A stretch of 64,000 nucleotides of DNA from Cantharellus purpuraceus (GCA_025174535.1 JALBUN010000034.1:164501-228500); one strand, 5' to 3'; positions 25,509-39,700 are shown, counted from the first letter of the stretch. Numbers and translations are program-made. The notes: generated from the letters alone by a model not told the origin.

Positions 25509-26471
25509 ATGCCTCTCAACGAGTTCGGTAAAATTGCGGCTGCTGAGATCGCTTTCTACATCCCATTATTCCTCATCGCCTTTTTCATTGCTTTAAGGCA
25601 TGGCTTTGGTCGTCGTGAGGGTTGGATATTCCTCTTTACTTTCTCTCTAAGTACGTGTCCCATCCATCAAAAATCAATGTGAAGGACTAAAGTGCTGTCA
25701 ACAGTTCGTATTGTTGGAGCCGCCCTCAAGGTTGCCTCGGAAACTGCTTCCAAGCCTCAGATTGGCCTCATCATCGCATCAGCAGTGCTTTCAGGAATTG
25801 GACTGTCTCCTCTTCTGTTGGCTACCCGAGGATTTATCGCGAAAATGTAGGAACAACATACTATATATAGGACCCAAGTACTGAAATGTGATTTACGCTT
25901 AGTGCCCAAGAAGGACTCATCTCATCTTCGGTACCATTGCGATTGACTCGAGTGCTCCTGATGGTTGGGCTCATTATAGGAGCCGCAGGCGGCTCCATGG
26001 CGTCTCCTGACAACACGACCTCCTCAATAGCTACTGGGCGTACGCTTACTCGAGTCAGTGTCATCATGTTCATGGTTGCTTACGTTGTACTATTCGGGTT
26101 GCATGTCATGCTCTGGGGTGCAAGGGAGAGTCTCCAGAGTCATCACCGCAGGGTGCGTTTCTTTTTGAGACTGGTGATTGAAATATTATCCTCACGTCTA
26201 TCGTGTTGCGCTTCAGCTCCTTGGGGGTGTATCTTTGGCTCTCCCTCCTCTGTTCGTGAGGCTCGTGTACGCTCTCTTGGGCGCCTTTGCTTCATCCTTT
26301 GATTCCCGTTGGTCCCCAATTTTTGGCGACTGGAAAGTATACCTTTCCATGGGTCTGATTATGGAATACCTTGTTGCGTCAACGTATGTCATCACTGGCA
26401 TTATGATGCCATCGGAAAAGGATGTGACTGCAAAGGATGAGGTGCAGATGCAGAGGATGCCTCCCATGTAA
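25509..26471 (+). CDS. DUF7702-type seven-helix membrane protein
   Basis: An integral membrane protein of a fungal family of unknown function. The ATG at 25509 starts MPLNEFGKIAAAEIAFYIPL. Four or so exons are joined by short introns (about 25651-25703, 25850-25901 and 26156-26215). Hydrophobic helices are AFYIPLFLIAFFIALRHGFG, IIASAVLSGIGLSPLLLATR, VLLMVGLIIGAAGGSMASP, VIMFMVAYVVLFGLHVMLW, LGGVSLALPPLFVRLVYALL and LSMGLIMEYLVASTYVITG. The motif RHGFGRREGWIFLFTFSLIR and the SRWSPIFGDWKVYLSMGLI loop are typical of the family as I know it. The C-terminus is short and charged (EKDVTAKDEVQMQRMPPM). Nothing suggests a specific function or links it to its neighbours. Confidence 0.75.
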
Positions 26472-26807
26472 AAGGAATGATGTGGGAGTGATGCCCTAAT
26501 TCTATCGGGGTGGTCTACTCGGAACCATGGCCCTTCACGATGGCAGAGGATGAATTTGGACGACCAAGAGTGTGGCATGAAGGCGGCAATAGCACATAAT
26601 ATTCCTTGTGGACATCTGTGACTGTACGGGATGGCGTGTGTCGCGTTTGACTGGTTTTCTTGGGAATGCCTACGAATTACACAAAATACAGCATACGGCT
26701 CAATATCGCTAGCCTAATATACATCTATACCTCTAACTTGGAATATAAAAAACATATACATGTTCAATCGCAATGCATTAGAACTAAAATTATTGGTACA
26801 ATTGTGA

Positions 26808-29613
26808 TTACGTTATTGTTCCGCCGCATTGCGCTTGTGTTGTGAAGACGTGCTGTGAAGTATACCAGTTTCTCTCTGGAAGCTGCTCTTTAAAGCTTAC
26901 AATCCCCTCGCCAAGTGGACCACTTGCAGGCGTGTTAGGGTACATCTCTGATTCATCAGTGTGAGGTGTGGATGAGGGTGTATGCGCATGGTCAGTCATC
27001 ATCGCATTGTGGAACCGTAGATCATCCGGAGGAAACGAAGGTGCCGAGGAAACGCTCATGCCAACGTGGCTGGGGGTCCCGTGGTACCTGGCAAAGGCAG
27101 TTAGGGCTTTACTCTTCAACCCCTCAAGGGCCGTCTTCCATGCCAGATGAATTTAGTGAAGGTTTGATGCAATAAAACAAAAACGCGTACTATGGTGCTC
27201 TGTGGTTGGAAACTGCCCTTGGCCTTGCAGAGCAAGTCACATGTCTCTGTAAATTGCCGCATCGCATTCGGAGCAAAGTTGCATCCCGGGCTTTGTGAAA
27301 CCAACGCGCCGAGAACCAGCTGGCAAATGAAAAGTCATCAATGACCATCAACCTATTTAAAAGAGCAAGCGAATACACACAGCAGCAGACTGCGCGTGAC
27401 TCCAGAAGGGCGCCATTCTTTCGATGTGCTTCGGATTCATCATCCAAAGGCTCTTAATGCCCGAGAGCAGGGTACACGCACTAGGTCACATTAACACATC
27501 AGGATTCATGCTCCAGAGAAAGTACACTACCTGCTATGCGCCATGATCACTGAATGCCAATACTGACTCCGGGAGGGATCATCGGGATACTTGGAAACTG
27601 CGTCCCAGAAATACGGTCGATGAAGATACATAATCGCTGCTCTCGGAGCAGTCTTTAGTGTAGCATGCACTCGAGCCGAACGGTTGCTTACCTATATGCT
27701 GCCCCAGGGTTGAGCAACATCTTTGGAACGATTTTCCCAGAACCTCATTTATGTTGGGTTTCTGGAGCCACAGAAGACTCGATGGCACACTGTGCTCTCG
27801 TAAAAGCTTCTCACACTTGAGAATATCCTCGTATGAGATGGTCGCGGAACTGGTCATAGTAATGACGTCTGATGTAAGTCGTGCAAATGAGTATTTCCAC
27901 TCAAAAACTAGTTGACGAGTCAGTAACTCTTCAAAGCATAATATCGGAGGATACGCACATGCTGAGTCTAATCCAGAATAGACACCGACCTCTGAGGGCG
28001 GGTTGCACTCAATCAGGCAACTAGCCATTGAAGCAGGGCGTCCAAACATATAACTCTGAAAATCATTCGATGAGTGAATCAATATGAGGAGATCCTAACT
28101 TGCCTGCCAAACGTCCATAGCATAATACTCCCAAAAGGTTTGCTCGCAGCACCTGTGCCAGCTAGGATCTTGGATATATAAAGACGTGTCACGGCAGTCT
28201 CGATCTGGACATAGTAGACTCAAAAGGGATTGGCATGTGTAATTTTTTCAGACCACACTCACACAGTCCGATCTGTGATCCAATGGTTAGTGAAATGAAT
28301 CATATTCATCAAGATTCACCTACAGCCTGTACGAGTTTCGTCAGATAACCTGAGAGGCCCCACTGGTAGCCTTGACTATAAGCAAATTTCAGATATGTGA
28401 GTAATTGATCATATAACGAATGTGGCTTAGCTACAACCTTCTTATTCCTGGGCACATACGGAAATAGCAGATCATCAATATCTAAAAATTATCTTGTCAC
28501 TTAAAGCAGAAAGACCCATGGGGTGGAACTTACTAGTGCCTGTATGGCGTATACTGTGGTGTGCTCAATAATAGGATCCGAAGCCAGAGCTGCTCTTGCG
28601 AGCAAATGGTATTCTTCCGCCGAAGAAGAAGCGACAGTGTAGGTCATATCGAGGTCGTATAATGTACCCAAAAGGAAAGCCATGAAAAGAACACCCAACT
28701 TATGCGCATCCGAGAGCTTTAAGGTATTAGTCTTTACATGATGTGGATAAAATGTCGAAAATATTTTCTCCAGCTCATCGTTCTGAATAGGCATGAACCT
28801 AGCGACATCAATTTAAACCCTGCGCAAAAAAAAGGGCGGGAGGGGACTAACGACCATGATATATACGAAAAATAGTTTTTCAGGAGCACTCTCGCGCGAT
28901 TGTATGATGGGAGTAGATTTATGAATCGATTCATATCTGGAGGTTTTTGACTAGCGGGAGGGCATGGGAACTGCACATTCAATAGCACTAGATCCGCATA
29001 CGCCTGCATACGAGTTGATTGGCTCTTGAGGAAGTTGAGTTGCACCTCAGGCATATCGTTCTCGGCTCCTTCAGCAGATTGCGTGGTCGAAACGTATGCC
29101 TTGAGAAAGTGCTGAAGAGAAACACAACGATATAAAGAAGAGGGGAATAAGAATAGAGTGCCTTTGCGTACCTCCGACGATGCTGTGGGCCCGTGAAACT
29201 CTCCGTTGCCATGGCTGCGCATGGAGAGTACTCCGAACGCTTCGGCAAGTAAATCCCTCTGTTCATCAACGGGACCTTGTGATGGTTTACTTATGGTCCT
29301 TGTCTCATGAGTTGTGTGACGAGAGGTAATCAAATGAGTAAGCTCGGTTCCAATCAGCAGAGGATGAGGCTCCGTCGAAACCTTGTTCTGGAGCTCTCCG
29401 AGATCATGTTCCAACCTCTGGATACGCACATACATTTCAGAGATCTTCTCGTGCTGTTGTCTTCTAGGGTCAAACAAGAAACTGTGATAAAAGACGATGA
29501 ATGTATTGTACGATCTAGTGTGTGAAAGCGTACTGGCAATCCTTCGCGGGAGATATCTGACCCTTTTTAGAGGATCGACCCCGACCTCGCTCTCGCTTAG
29601 CACTGGGAACCAT
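26808..29613 (-). CDS. Fungal transcription factor (PriB-like, middle homology region)
   Basis: A regulator of the basidiomycete Zn2Cys6 type with a fungal-specific transcription-factor domain. A dimerisation coiled coil HEKISEMYVRIQRLEHDLGE is followed by VSTEPHPLL, both typical of this group. Then come EAFGVLSMRSHGNGEFHGPT, LPSYNRARVLLKNYFSY, HKLGVLFMAFLLGTLYDLDM, EYHLLARAALASDPIIEHTT, CCEQTFWEYYAMDVWQ and SYMFGRPASMASCLIECNPP. The C-terminal part includes NFAPNAMRQFTETCDLLCKA and a serine/threonine/proline-rich tail ending at 26808. I set the start at the ATG at 29613, before AKRERGRGRSSKK. The zinc cluster itself is not readable. A cysteine-bearing stretch CKKKHSATEDNLCAFC near 29845-29900 may be its remnant in upstream exons, so the true start may lie near 29930. 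Whether the protein still binds DNA is uncertain. Confidence 0.65.
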
Positions 29614-31739
29614 CAACTCTTATCACTCTAGCAACATGTTCAAAAACGAAAGGCCACCTACCCTTTTTGATTATGGCCTAAATCAAACGTCCAAAATACG
29701 CGCCAAAACAGGACATTTGGATGAATGAGTGGCACGCATGATTAAGAAGACTAAGCGTACCAGGCTGCGTATCTTTCGCATTTTGCCTAAAGAAATAGAT
29801 TGTGTATGAGTTCACAGACGTGTAGAGCATGTGGTATTAACGTTACCTTCCGTTACAGAAGGCACAGAGATTATCCTCAGTAGCACTGTGCTTCTTTTTG
29901 CACTGAGAATTGGATGGACTCATGGACGAAAAGCACAGACAAACGGAGACCCAAAAATGAGATACTTATATGTGACGACAAACTATACGTAATATTAACT
30001 GGTACGACGGACGGTGAATCAAGAGTTGAGCGTCGTTCCGAAACCACGAGAAAGGCGCCGCTGTCCCGAATTGAAATCAATTGCCGCTACCCTTGGAAAT
30101 CAAAGCTCCAGTGTAGTCAAACCCCACTACTATAGCTAGACAATCTTAGTGAGTATCTCAAAATCTCTGGATGGAGGCTGATGTGACAGATCTGTAGTTA
30201 TGGCTCGTTTCATATTCCCGCAAGTTGGTTCGTTCCGCAGGAGTCCACTCGGTTACCACTAGCGACCCTTTCCCGCACGAGAGCGGCGTTGCTGTAAACG
30301 TTCAGAATGAGAGGTTGAATTGACAGTGCTGTAGCTATTGTGCAAACTTGGCACTAAGGCTGTGACATGGAATTTACCACTAAGTACGTACTCAGGCCAT
30401 TGCAGAGTCATGCGGCATATGGACCTTAGACGATTGCATAGCCTTCCCACCCAGAGGACGGGTGTAAAGATCATCCTACCTAGGACAAGAACAAGACCCC
30501 TGTCTCGTCAATTTGGTCAATCAATCGGTAAGAGACGCAGACTGCAATAGATTCAATTATTATTATTACGTGCAGCAGCGGCGTCGGAAAAAAAACTCCG
30601 AACTCCGCTTTGATCAGGGATACAGCGTTCTCGTAATTTACTGGTGGTAACTTAAATAGGGTCAATGGATCCTTCAGTGCTTCCGAAGCAAAGGCTTCAG
30701 GAGGTACTGTATTTTAACACGACGATACATACGTTTCTGGATATTCTGAGGGACATTCGGATCTAGCAGGTTTAGATTGCGCTCATTGTACAACTGGAAG
30801 ACACCTTTTGGAACGCCGAACGAATTTTTTTCGGGTGCCTCTCAGTTGACACGCGTAGTTTACTTTCCCCTATATACTTACTTCGTCTACAATTGATAGC
30901 ATTGATATTACTGTAAAGGCTTTCCCGGTTGAACGATTATATCATTGTTGTACTCATGAAGATGTAACCATGATCAGCCTCAGAGAGGGCCTAAGAATTC
31001 AATATTTACTGATTCATAACACCTCAGGTTGACATTGAGCTGTCGAACCCCGTGGAAGAAGGCTCCCCCGGGATTCCGTCATCATCACCGCCTCACCGGC
31101 GAGGACCAAATGTGAATATATAAACGGTGGAGACCAATTTCGGAGAAATGGTCCCAAGAATTCAGCATGTGCTCACTCGTGACACTCGAGAACCTTTGCA
31201 GTGACGTTAAGCTGTCAAATCACAGGGTCCGAATCTAACTTCATAGAACTCTTATGGATCTTTCTGGGCAAAAAAAACGCCATTCAGTGATCTCTTTCTT
31301 CGCGGGGTGAACAAACTTTGTTTGTTTGCTTATAGCAAGGCCGGACCCGAGTCTTCGCTTCGATATCTGTCCCTCTTTTATCCTGATTTTCTTCCCCGTG
31401 CTTCGATATTCGAGGAAGTTCCCTTCACATTCATATCGGGCTTCCCTTCACCCAAGCCGCAGGCCCAGATTGTTCGATAAGCTTGTTATGGTATCTCGAG
31501 CAGTGCAAAATGCTATGAAGACCTGGTGTCGAGAAGATATCTAAACCGTTGGCTAAAATTTCTCCCGAACCGTGAGTGTCAGCCCCACGCATGAGACACA
31601 GCAACATAGTACATTTGCGAGACTTTCCGACCCTAGGAAGTGGCATCAAAAGCCCTAGTTTACAATTCCACCAGATACACGAGATTTCGTCTTGCTGTTA
31701 TTCTGATTTACTCAGAAAAGTCCTTGACATAACACATGC
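29614..31739. other. Spacer between transcription factor and formamidase
   Basis: The first 320 bp may contain 5' exons of the transcription factor. Beyond about 29950 I see no gene. Frames are short and unassigned, including one of 72 codons at 31326-31544. No repeat with clear ends was found. Confidence 0.45.
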
Positions 31740-34606
31740 TTAGATCACTCCATCGCTCCTGATTGCACATTGACCGAAGTTCTGCTTCGTAAGTCCCTCA
31801 GGCTTTGGCAGAATGTCCTGTACATTTGAACTTCAATACTCGCATAGTCACCATAAAACTATATCATACTCACATGTTCGAATATTCCAAGAGGGAGTGC
31901 AAGGGTGACACATGCATTTGGTGAATCCTTGTCACAGGGAGGTTCGGATCAATACGTATATGCAGATGTTGAAACGTATATCATGACGTGGAGACATACC
32001 ACTACGGCCCCAACGTGACTTTCCACGGGTGCGGCGGAGAGTAGTAAGTCTGAAAGTAAACAGGCTTCAGAGTATAGGAAAATGAGGAGTAACAGGACAC
32101 AAACAGGCTTGCTCCCGAGCTTAAGAAATTGTAGGTTCAATTTCTGTCCAGGACAAGCATATATCACTTACTATAACCGATCTATAGGCGTGAGAAAGGT
32201 ATTAATAGATATGAAAGCCCTTGATGCACGTCCTACATACCTTTTGTAAGTAGGCGATAGCATTCAAGGCCGCCTGCTTATAGGCCACGGTGCTTCATGA
32301 AAAAGAATAAGTTCTGTGTTATAGTGTATATGACTTGCACTCACGCATCCATGTTGTACTGCTTCCCGTCTCCGTCTATATCATAATGTCTAATCAGCAG
32401 CAAGCGACACACAAAGGCTGAGGCGTACGGTAATCTACGCTTATGCCTTCGAAGACAAGCTATAGTAGTCGAATCCATCAGACGGTGTCGTGCTATTCAA
32501 TGTATACAAAGGAAGAAGATAGTACCTTGGAAGAATACATAGGATCGATTGGGGACGGCTATGAAATGAATGTCAATGGATGTCCGTATGCAGAATCGAA
32601 ATGACATAATACCAAAAATATAGGCTGCTTAAGCGCGAACTTTTCTATGCCACCTTTGATGATGCTAGTTTTGAAAGTGATGATCCCAGCCTACGCCTCG
32701 CAGGATAAGAGCGCTGATGGTCATATATATATTACATACCATTTCTATAGCGCCGCAGAAGGAAAGCTGAGAAAAGATATATCAATGTGGAGCAATGATC
32801 AGGTAGCAAACGCCCGTATACCTCGCCCTATGCAAAGTGAAATATTCGACATCAGTTGAATATCTGACGGGGAAGGAAAGGAAACTCTAACGAACATCTC
32901 CTTGAGAGAAATGCAAATCTCCAACAGAAAGGTTGGCACCCTTTATATATATAGGGAAGTAGCAGCGTGATCCCCTTCAAAGAACATTAGTCCAAGAAGC
33001 CTCTTTCAGGTCTCTGGGGGCCAACCTGGAGAGATTCTTGATCTATAGGTGTGACAAGGTCGTTAAATACATGAACCATCGGAGAAATTAATAAATCACT
33101 GACGTCACAATTTCCACCATGCTCCCTTCCTGGGATAGTCCTCGCACCTTCGCTAGCAATCTTGTCTTTCACATTATTGCTCAGGTCCTGTCCGACATAC
33201 GCCCCTATAGGTTCTGGTGCAAACGCGACTGGTGGAACTGCGCCTGGGTGCTGGGCGATAAGTCCGCGTTCACGTGCATTCCACGTGTCAAGCAACTCTT
33301 GCGAGGGTGCCGTGCCACTACGATGGTGAAAGGGTTTGACGTAGGATAAGAATAAAAGTAAGGGGAAAACCGTGAGAAACTGTTGTGCTTCGCGGCTCAG
33401 ATGGGATAATGCTGACGTACATCAACCCAGGATGTGATACTCCGGCAAAGCGTACTCCGGGAATGTGACGTGAACTGGCATAGATGCCTGTAGGATAAGA
33501 AGAAAACGTGTCAGAAGCCATTCTACTTACAGTTTTCAAGATGCATTCTGACCATGGAAGTCCCAGATTGCCTTGCAAGCTTTGCTATTGAATTCCCGAG
33601 CTTCAAATCGGTGGGATTAGAAGGCATTTGTCCTAAAAGTCGATGCTTCGTTACACACCAAACAAACCTCCTCCATTGTTCAATTCGAAAATACCCTATC
33701 GGTTCATGAGTCATTATAAAGTCAATATGAAACGGAATCAATCGTACCGTATAGCCCCAGGGCATCTGTTCAAAGGGGGTTACTGACGCAAAAGTGAGTA
33801 TGAACATATGAATAGGAGCAGATGCCTGAGGTACCATCCAAGATGTCAACAACGAGCGCATCACCTGGCTCTGCACCCTCAACGGCGACAGGGCCACTTA
33901 GATTGTGCACTTTGGTTAGATTTACATTTTTGACATCGTCGCTGTCTAGTATATATAAGACAATCGAGCAATCAAGCGTTAAATCAGGAAGTTGGCGTGA
34001 AATTTTGTTCGAGGAGCGCACTATCATTGTTTCCAATCTGGGCGCCAGTCCAATCTGCAAGATCAGTTAGTCCTAAATACTAGTACTATTTCCTACTATG
34101 AACACCACGCACCCACGCATTCTACCTTGAACACCTTGAATGACATTTGGTCAGACGCAATAGATATAGGCCATCTCACTCCTACCTGACCCGGTTTGAC
34201 CGTCGCCACCGGAGGGATGGCAGGACTGTCAGGGTGAGAACCTTAGGTCGCAGGAATCATTCTAGGCGAGCTGCTTACTGCCAACGGTTGTGGAGACCCT
34301 GGAGAACGTCAAGCTCAATAGAATATCTGATGAAACATGTGACTCACTCTTTGTTGGTCGGCAGGACTGATTGTGACCAGTCAAGAAGGGCCCGTCAGCT
34401 CGCTTCGAAATGAAGCGAAGCAGACATCAGTCAGCGAAGAAGACTCACACAAACGGGTCGACCTTCATTCCGGAGACAAATTGCACAATGTAACGAAGCA
34501 CCCCAAATGAACGCATGTCTCATTCTCTTCGCCTCACATTCTAGACTTCATCGAAACGCACCTTGATGAGGGTAGGATGGGGCACTGAGTTCTCCTTGGT
34601 AGCCAT
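31740..34606 (-). CDS. Formamidase (acetamidase/formamidase family), about 20 exons
   Basis: Predicted to hydrolyse formamide to formate and ammonia in nitrogen scavenging. It runs from the ATG at 34606 (MATKENSVPHPTLIKV) to the TAA at 31740. Small exons spell the family in order: PAIPPVATVKPGQ; DWTGAQIGNND; VNLTKVHNLSGPVAVEGAEP; TPFEQMPWGYT; GIFELNNGGG; KACKAIWDF; IYASSRHIPGVRFAGVSHPG; GTAPSQELLDTWNARERGLI; EGARTIPGREHGGNCDIKNL; GANLSVGDLHFSQGD; FCGAIEM; SIIKGGIEKFA; VAYKQAALNAIAYLQKIGYS; SAAPVESHVGAVV; PNACVTLALPLGIFEH; DILPKPEG up to the stop. Single frames look shattered, but nearly all breaks are explained by introns with GT..AG ends. Two doubts remain. The usual LTDHFP-like segment after the GGG motif is reduced. 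The HNRWHPD motif near 34250 can only be kept in frame through a weak donor that changes W to S. Confidence 0.75.
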
Positions 34607-36752
34607 CGCGATGCTGAGTGCAAGATACGAGGCTTTGGACACGTTCGACGACTAGGTTATTGAACAAGTAAAACGAAGCTCAGAGCAGGTAGCAACAAGG
34701 AGCAGACGATAGACGGTGAGAACGATGAGTATATTATTTAGCTTATCAGCCGTCTCCCGGGTACCAAAGGCCACCAATCCACGATGCTGATTAGACCTCC
34801 CGAACGCAAGCCGAAAGAGCTTGCCTTTTCCATTCGTTTTTCCCCATGATCAATCAAAGATAAGAAGGGAGCTACGTAACGCTGACCCCCCGGAACGTGA
34901 CATTTGTCACTGATGTCACACCCTAAGTCAACGTTCAATAGCACTTACAAAAGACGTTGAGCAGAGTTATACATTTTGTCTTGTGAATATCATGGCACAC
35001 GTGGAATATTATAACGGTGGCTGACTAGGGACAGACTAATCCACGACCATGGACGTAGGATCTAGACACAGGAGCAGCTGACAGGGAGATCTAGCGCCTC
35101 TGACCCTCCAAGCAACATGCAGTTTAATACCGCCGTATCAGACCACTGCGCCGTTTAGACGATGGGTTAGGCGCAGGCGGGCGCCAAAACGTGCGCGAGA
35201 ATGTGTAGCATCGATGTTAATAGGACTCCAACAGGTTCGTGTGGGAAATGGTGCTATGTTGGCGCTTCATGACGGTTCTTAACTTCTTCTAGCCTAGAGG
35301 CATACAAGCCCTATTGAATGGTCTAGGGCCACCATATCCTTGATCGAGGTTTCTGCATAACATTGATCCGGATCTCAGTTGTTAACTGTTTGTGTTTATT
35401 TTAGTATTCTGTATTTTAGTATTCTCTACCCGCCCTACTCCTGTGCCGGTCATGGCAGGTCTGTTATGGCTATGGGGTCGCTAGAGGCATATAGATGCAG
35501 GACACAAACTGATGATAAGATTTGTTGGTAGAGTCCATTTCGTTCACATTCTAACAATTTGACCACAGAAACAAACTGTGGAGCATGGATGAATTACTGT
35601 AATGTGCAACATCAAAACAGGTTCTGACTCACAACTGAGGCATGGGGATTTTTAGCTGATGATAAGTGTAACAACAAGATACACCAAGCGTGGTGACATA
35701 TCCACTAGATCGGAGTGAGCAGCGGCCTCGACCGTCGCGTCCGTGTCTTGTGCCCGTTCTCATCATGCTTCGTGAGGGGTACGAGCACAGACTGGCAACT
35801 GATTACTTCAGTGGGCATGATCGATCAGGTAAATGTATCATCTAGTACGCGAGTGGTGTTTCTCACGTGCCAGTCACGGCATTGATCTGAGCGTCTGCCA
35901 CGAGCTAACGTGCATTCCCTGGGAGTATTTGCCATGCGAAACTGTGTCCATATGCTCCAACTTGCTACTGTCGTGGTCCAGCAGCCGATGGCAAAGGATG
36001 CATGCGGTGGTCTAAGGCAAAGAAGTGTGGGATGCGCGGGACTGTATGCATGTCGGACGGAAATCGCGCCATGCTGTCAACGGGGACTGAGCACGATCAC
36101 CGCAGGTTCTCTAAAGCACCACATCTGAGTTGGAATACCCCATCGTCGGTGTGGGAAGCATAGAAGAGGACAAATAACGGTCACCCAACTGCGACACAAT
36201 TTATTCCCCACATGAAAGGCACACCCAATGAGGGGACACGATCAAGAACACTGGGTCCACTAGGTGAGGATTGGACGTGTGTGTCATTGCCTCTCAGTAC
36301 GCCATACTGATGGCGTGGCCGGAAAGCAAGGAGAACCACCAATCACTTCACGCGAGGACGCGACAATGGGGTCAATGGTCACATGGAATCTCGGGAGATA
36401 AGAGTGAGTTGGTGGCGTGAAGATGCTGCGACATTTGGGTCAAAGGGACTCAGATTATATAGCATTTGACATCCGAGACAAAAGCCAAAAGTATGCCCAT
36501 ACGAGAATCTATCAGGGACATCAGGGACTACTCACACGACGAGGTCCACTTAATATGGGGGAGCTTCTCAGTTTACATTCATGCATGGCCATTAAAGCGC
36601 TCACACCACATGTAGCCGCACTCCACAATGAAGCCTGCAAGGGCATACTGGCTAAGAAGATTACGGTAACAAAGCATCCGCCGAGGGCACGGTAGTAAAT
36701 AGATACATGTGATGTCCCGCACTATAATCCCCAGAATTCTATCACTGCGCAT
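34607..36752. other. Gene-poor spacer
   Basis: Only short unassigned frames are present, the longest being 92 codons at 36417-36695. A tiny tandem duplication of ATTTTAGTATTCT-type units lies at 35398-35427. I see no gene. Confidence 0.5.
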
Positions 36753-39700
36753 TCAAACACGCGATGACCTGGTACTTCTCCTGATCAACCTTTTCTTGGG
36801 AGCCGTCTCACCATCTCCGTCATCATGAGGTAAGTCCTGTTCCATTCCAGCGCCATTACCATTCATAGATCCCGAACCATCATCAAACAGCGCAATGAGC
36901 TTCCTCTTCTCGGCCCTTTGACCTGGGTCTTCATAGATGACCCTTAGACTCGACTGTCTGTCTTCTGTGAACACGTCATCATCCCCTTCATACGGGGACA
37001 GAGCAGAGAATGGCGGAGATCTCGTTGCGAAGGACAGGGCAGGAGATAGGCCACGCCCTGGCTCTAAATCAGTCTGAGTGAGAGACATTAGTTAGCATGC
37101 AAAGGCGGACTACGACACGAGCAGGAGGATGGCGCACCTTCACCCTGGAGGGAGGTCGGGATCTCTTGCGCGACCTACTTGGGAGTCTTTGTGGTCTTTG
37201 TACTTCTCTAGTCTCCATTCTCCGTTTACCCAGCAGGGCCGTGATAGCTGTCCGCAAACTCGCTGTCTCGCTAATAGGTGGTGATGTCATTGAGGTTGTT
37301 TTCACAGGGACTTTAAGCGGGGAAGGTGAGTGTGATGAGGGAATTTGGGTCGTCTGTTTATCGTGTTCAATCTCTGCAGCCGTGAGTCGCGTGGGTTGCG
37401 TCCGCTTAGGGGTCATCAGTGGAGACCACGAAGAGCGCCCGAACTGGGGTGGAGGGGTGGACCCTGGCTTAAGTGTTGTTCTCGACGATTCTGGGTGCGT
37501 GACAGACAGAAGCGCACTCATCCTTCCGACCGGGTCGGGACCTGAACCCTCAACACGAATGCCTGGCGTGGAGCACTTCGATTCTGTGGTAGACTCCCCA
37601 CATTCGAGGGCGGTGACACCTCGTTTCTTAGACTGAGAATCTGGGGATGCGTCTAGATCAGTCGAGAAGAGGAGTGATTACAAGACAAGAATACCGTTAG
37701 TGATATCTATAATCGTCACCAGGGCGTCTGCTGCCGCGATCTCCCTTCCCTTTTCCTTGATATCGATCTGCTGATCGACGTTCTCAACAACAGACATTGA
37801 GGTATCCTCGTCGACTGTATGCAAGACCTCAAATCCCCCTGTTGCAGGTATCTTGCCGGTGGTGACAATGTTATTCAACCATTCTATGCCTACGACACCA
37901 ACACCCCATTCTCTTGCCTTGATATACTTCTCACCGTTTCCTGAGGGACATACGAGGTGCGTGGTACGACGTGAAAACGTCGACGGGAGGTTGCCGCCTG
38001 CAAGGCAAATATTGTAAGCATATCAACGATCTACTCAATTTTTGTGGGAAAAAAATTGAATTTTTATCAAAGAGACGAGAGATATCGGGAACCAACAAAC
38101 AGTCGGGCATGATAATCGAGATTTGTTGTGACCGCCTTACACGCTCCTCGGATACGGTAAAGAACAACCTACCAATGGCTCGCACCAGACGTTTGGTCCA
38201 ACATGTCTCAGCAGGCTCAAACCCTGACAAGCTCACATGTAAGTTTTCACCTCCTGGGGGCGGGGCAAAGATCTCTAATCAGTTTCTTGGACGCCAATGA
38301 ATGAGCACCAGTGTTCACACACCTTCGACAGGGGTGATTACCTTCAAAGGGGTGAATGCAATATGTTCGTTTGGAGCGCATATTCGCTCTGCATGTATGC
38401 ATCGCTCAACCCAGCATTCAGTCCTATACTTTGCACGCTCGTTCTCATCTTCCTCCTCCCTCAAGAACAAGCCACCACTGTCAAAGAGCTGTAAAAAAAC
38501 GCCACATGCGCGAGAGGAGACCCAATATACACACCTGACAAGTCTGACGATAATAAAATCGGCAATTTGATCCTCCTCATCTGTGAGCCACTGCGCCCCC
38601 TGTTCTTCGAGTGCCTCATGTAAAGCAGGTCCTCTTGCCTCTCCGAGAGCGCGAATCTTGTAACCAGAGAATAGCCGTGAGTGTATAGACTTCCCAGGAA
38701 TAGCTGGTGTGTTAAATGATGACAAGGAGGCAATACGTTGAAATGGCTGGCGTGAAGGTTGCAGAGAAGAAGAACGGGCGAATGAGGCAGCGCGGTGGAA
38801 TGAGAGACGAGTCAATACAGAGTTGGAGTCAGCATCAGCATCAGACACCCTGTCAGTCACTTGAGGCTTTGGTTGTGGGCTGGGTATGCTGTTGAACAGT
38901 GGGCTTAATTCAAAGAGAATGGACAATGCTACAGACAATCCTGACCTGATATCATTAGTTTTGGAGCACTGCGGAGCACTCTCCGATTTGGCCATGTTAC
39001 GCATTTGAATGATATTTTGCAAAATGCGAAGGCCCAAGTCTCGCTGTTTGTAAGTCTTTCCATATTCAGGAGGGTCGTCCCCAATGAGTGCGGATATAGG
39101 AATAGAGCGTGGTAACGGTTCCCGCTGGGGGAGGGTTGCAGTTGGGAGGGGAGTTGAGGAATTGTCGATCATTTCAGGGACTAGTCACATGTGGCAGTTA
39201 GAATATCTTAAAATATGTTCTCGCACAAGGCACCCACTCTGTGAGAGAGTTTTGCGAGTTGGACGCGCTTTCGTAATTTCATACGCAGATTCATCCCATC
39301 TACCTGTGCGCTCCATATCAGCAAGGCCAAAACTTGCTTGACTGTTCCATGCACCTCCAAATTCAATCGAATCCCAGAGCCACTCCTCCCATACGATGCG
39401 AATTTGGTTTTCCCGAGGCTGGGTTTGGCTGTAATCGCGCGCCCATGTCGTTTTTGCACTGCTATCTGACACACAGCAAAGCAAGTGTGACACAGTGGCA
39501 TCGAGGGACGTCATATAGACTCCTCCTTCTTTCGCCAACAAGGCATGGATCTTCTTGCGCGAGTTGATACCCTCCATTCCGGTAATACAGAGTTTGACGC
39601 CTGAGAATATAGGCAATCTTTGGTCACGTATTGTCTATAAAGCGGTGTGAGCACTGCCGATTTGTGACGAAAGGGTGACTTAAGCTCGCCTGTTCTAGAT

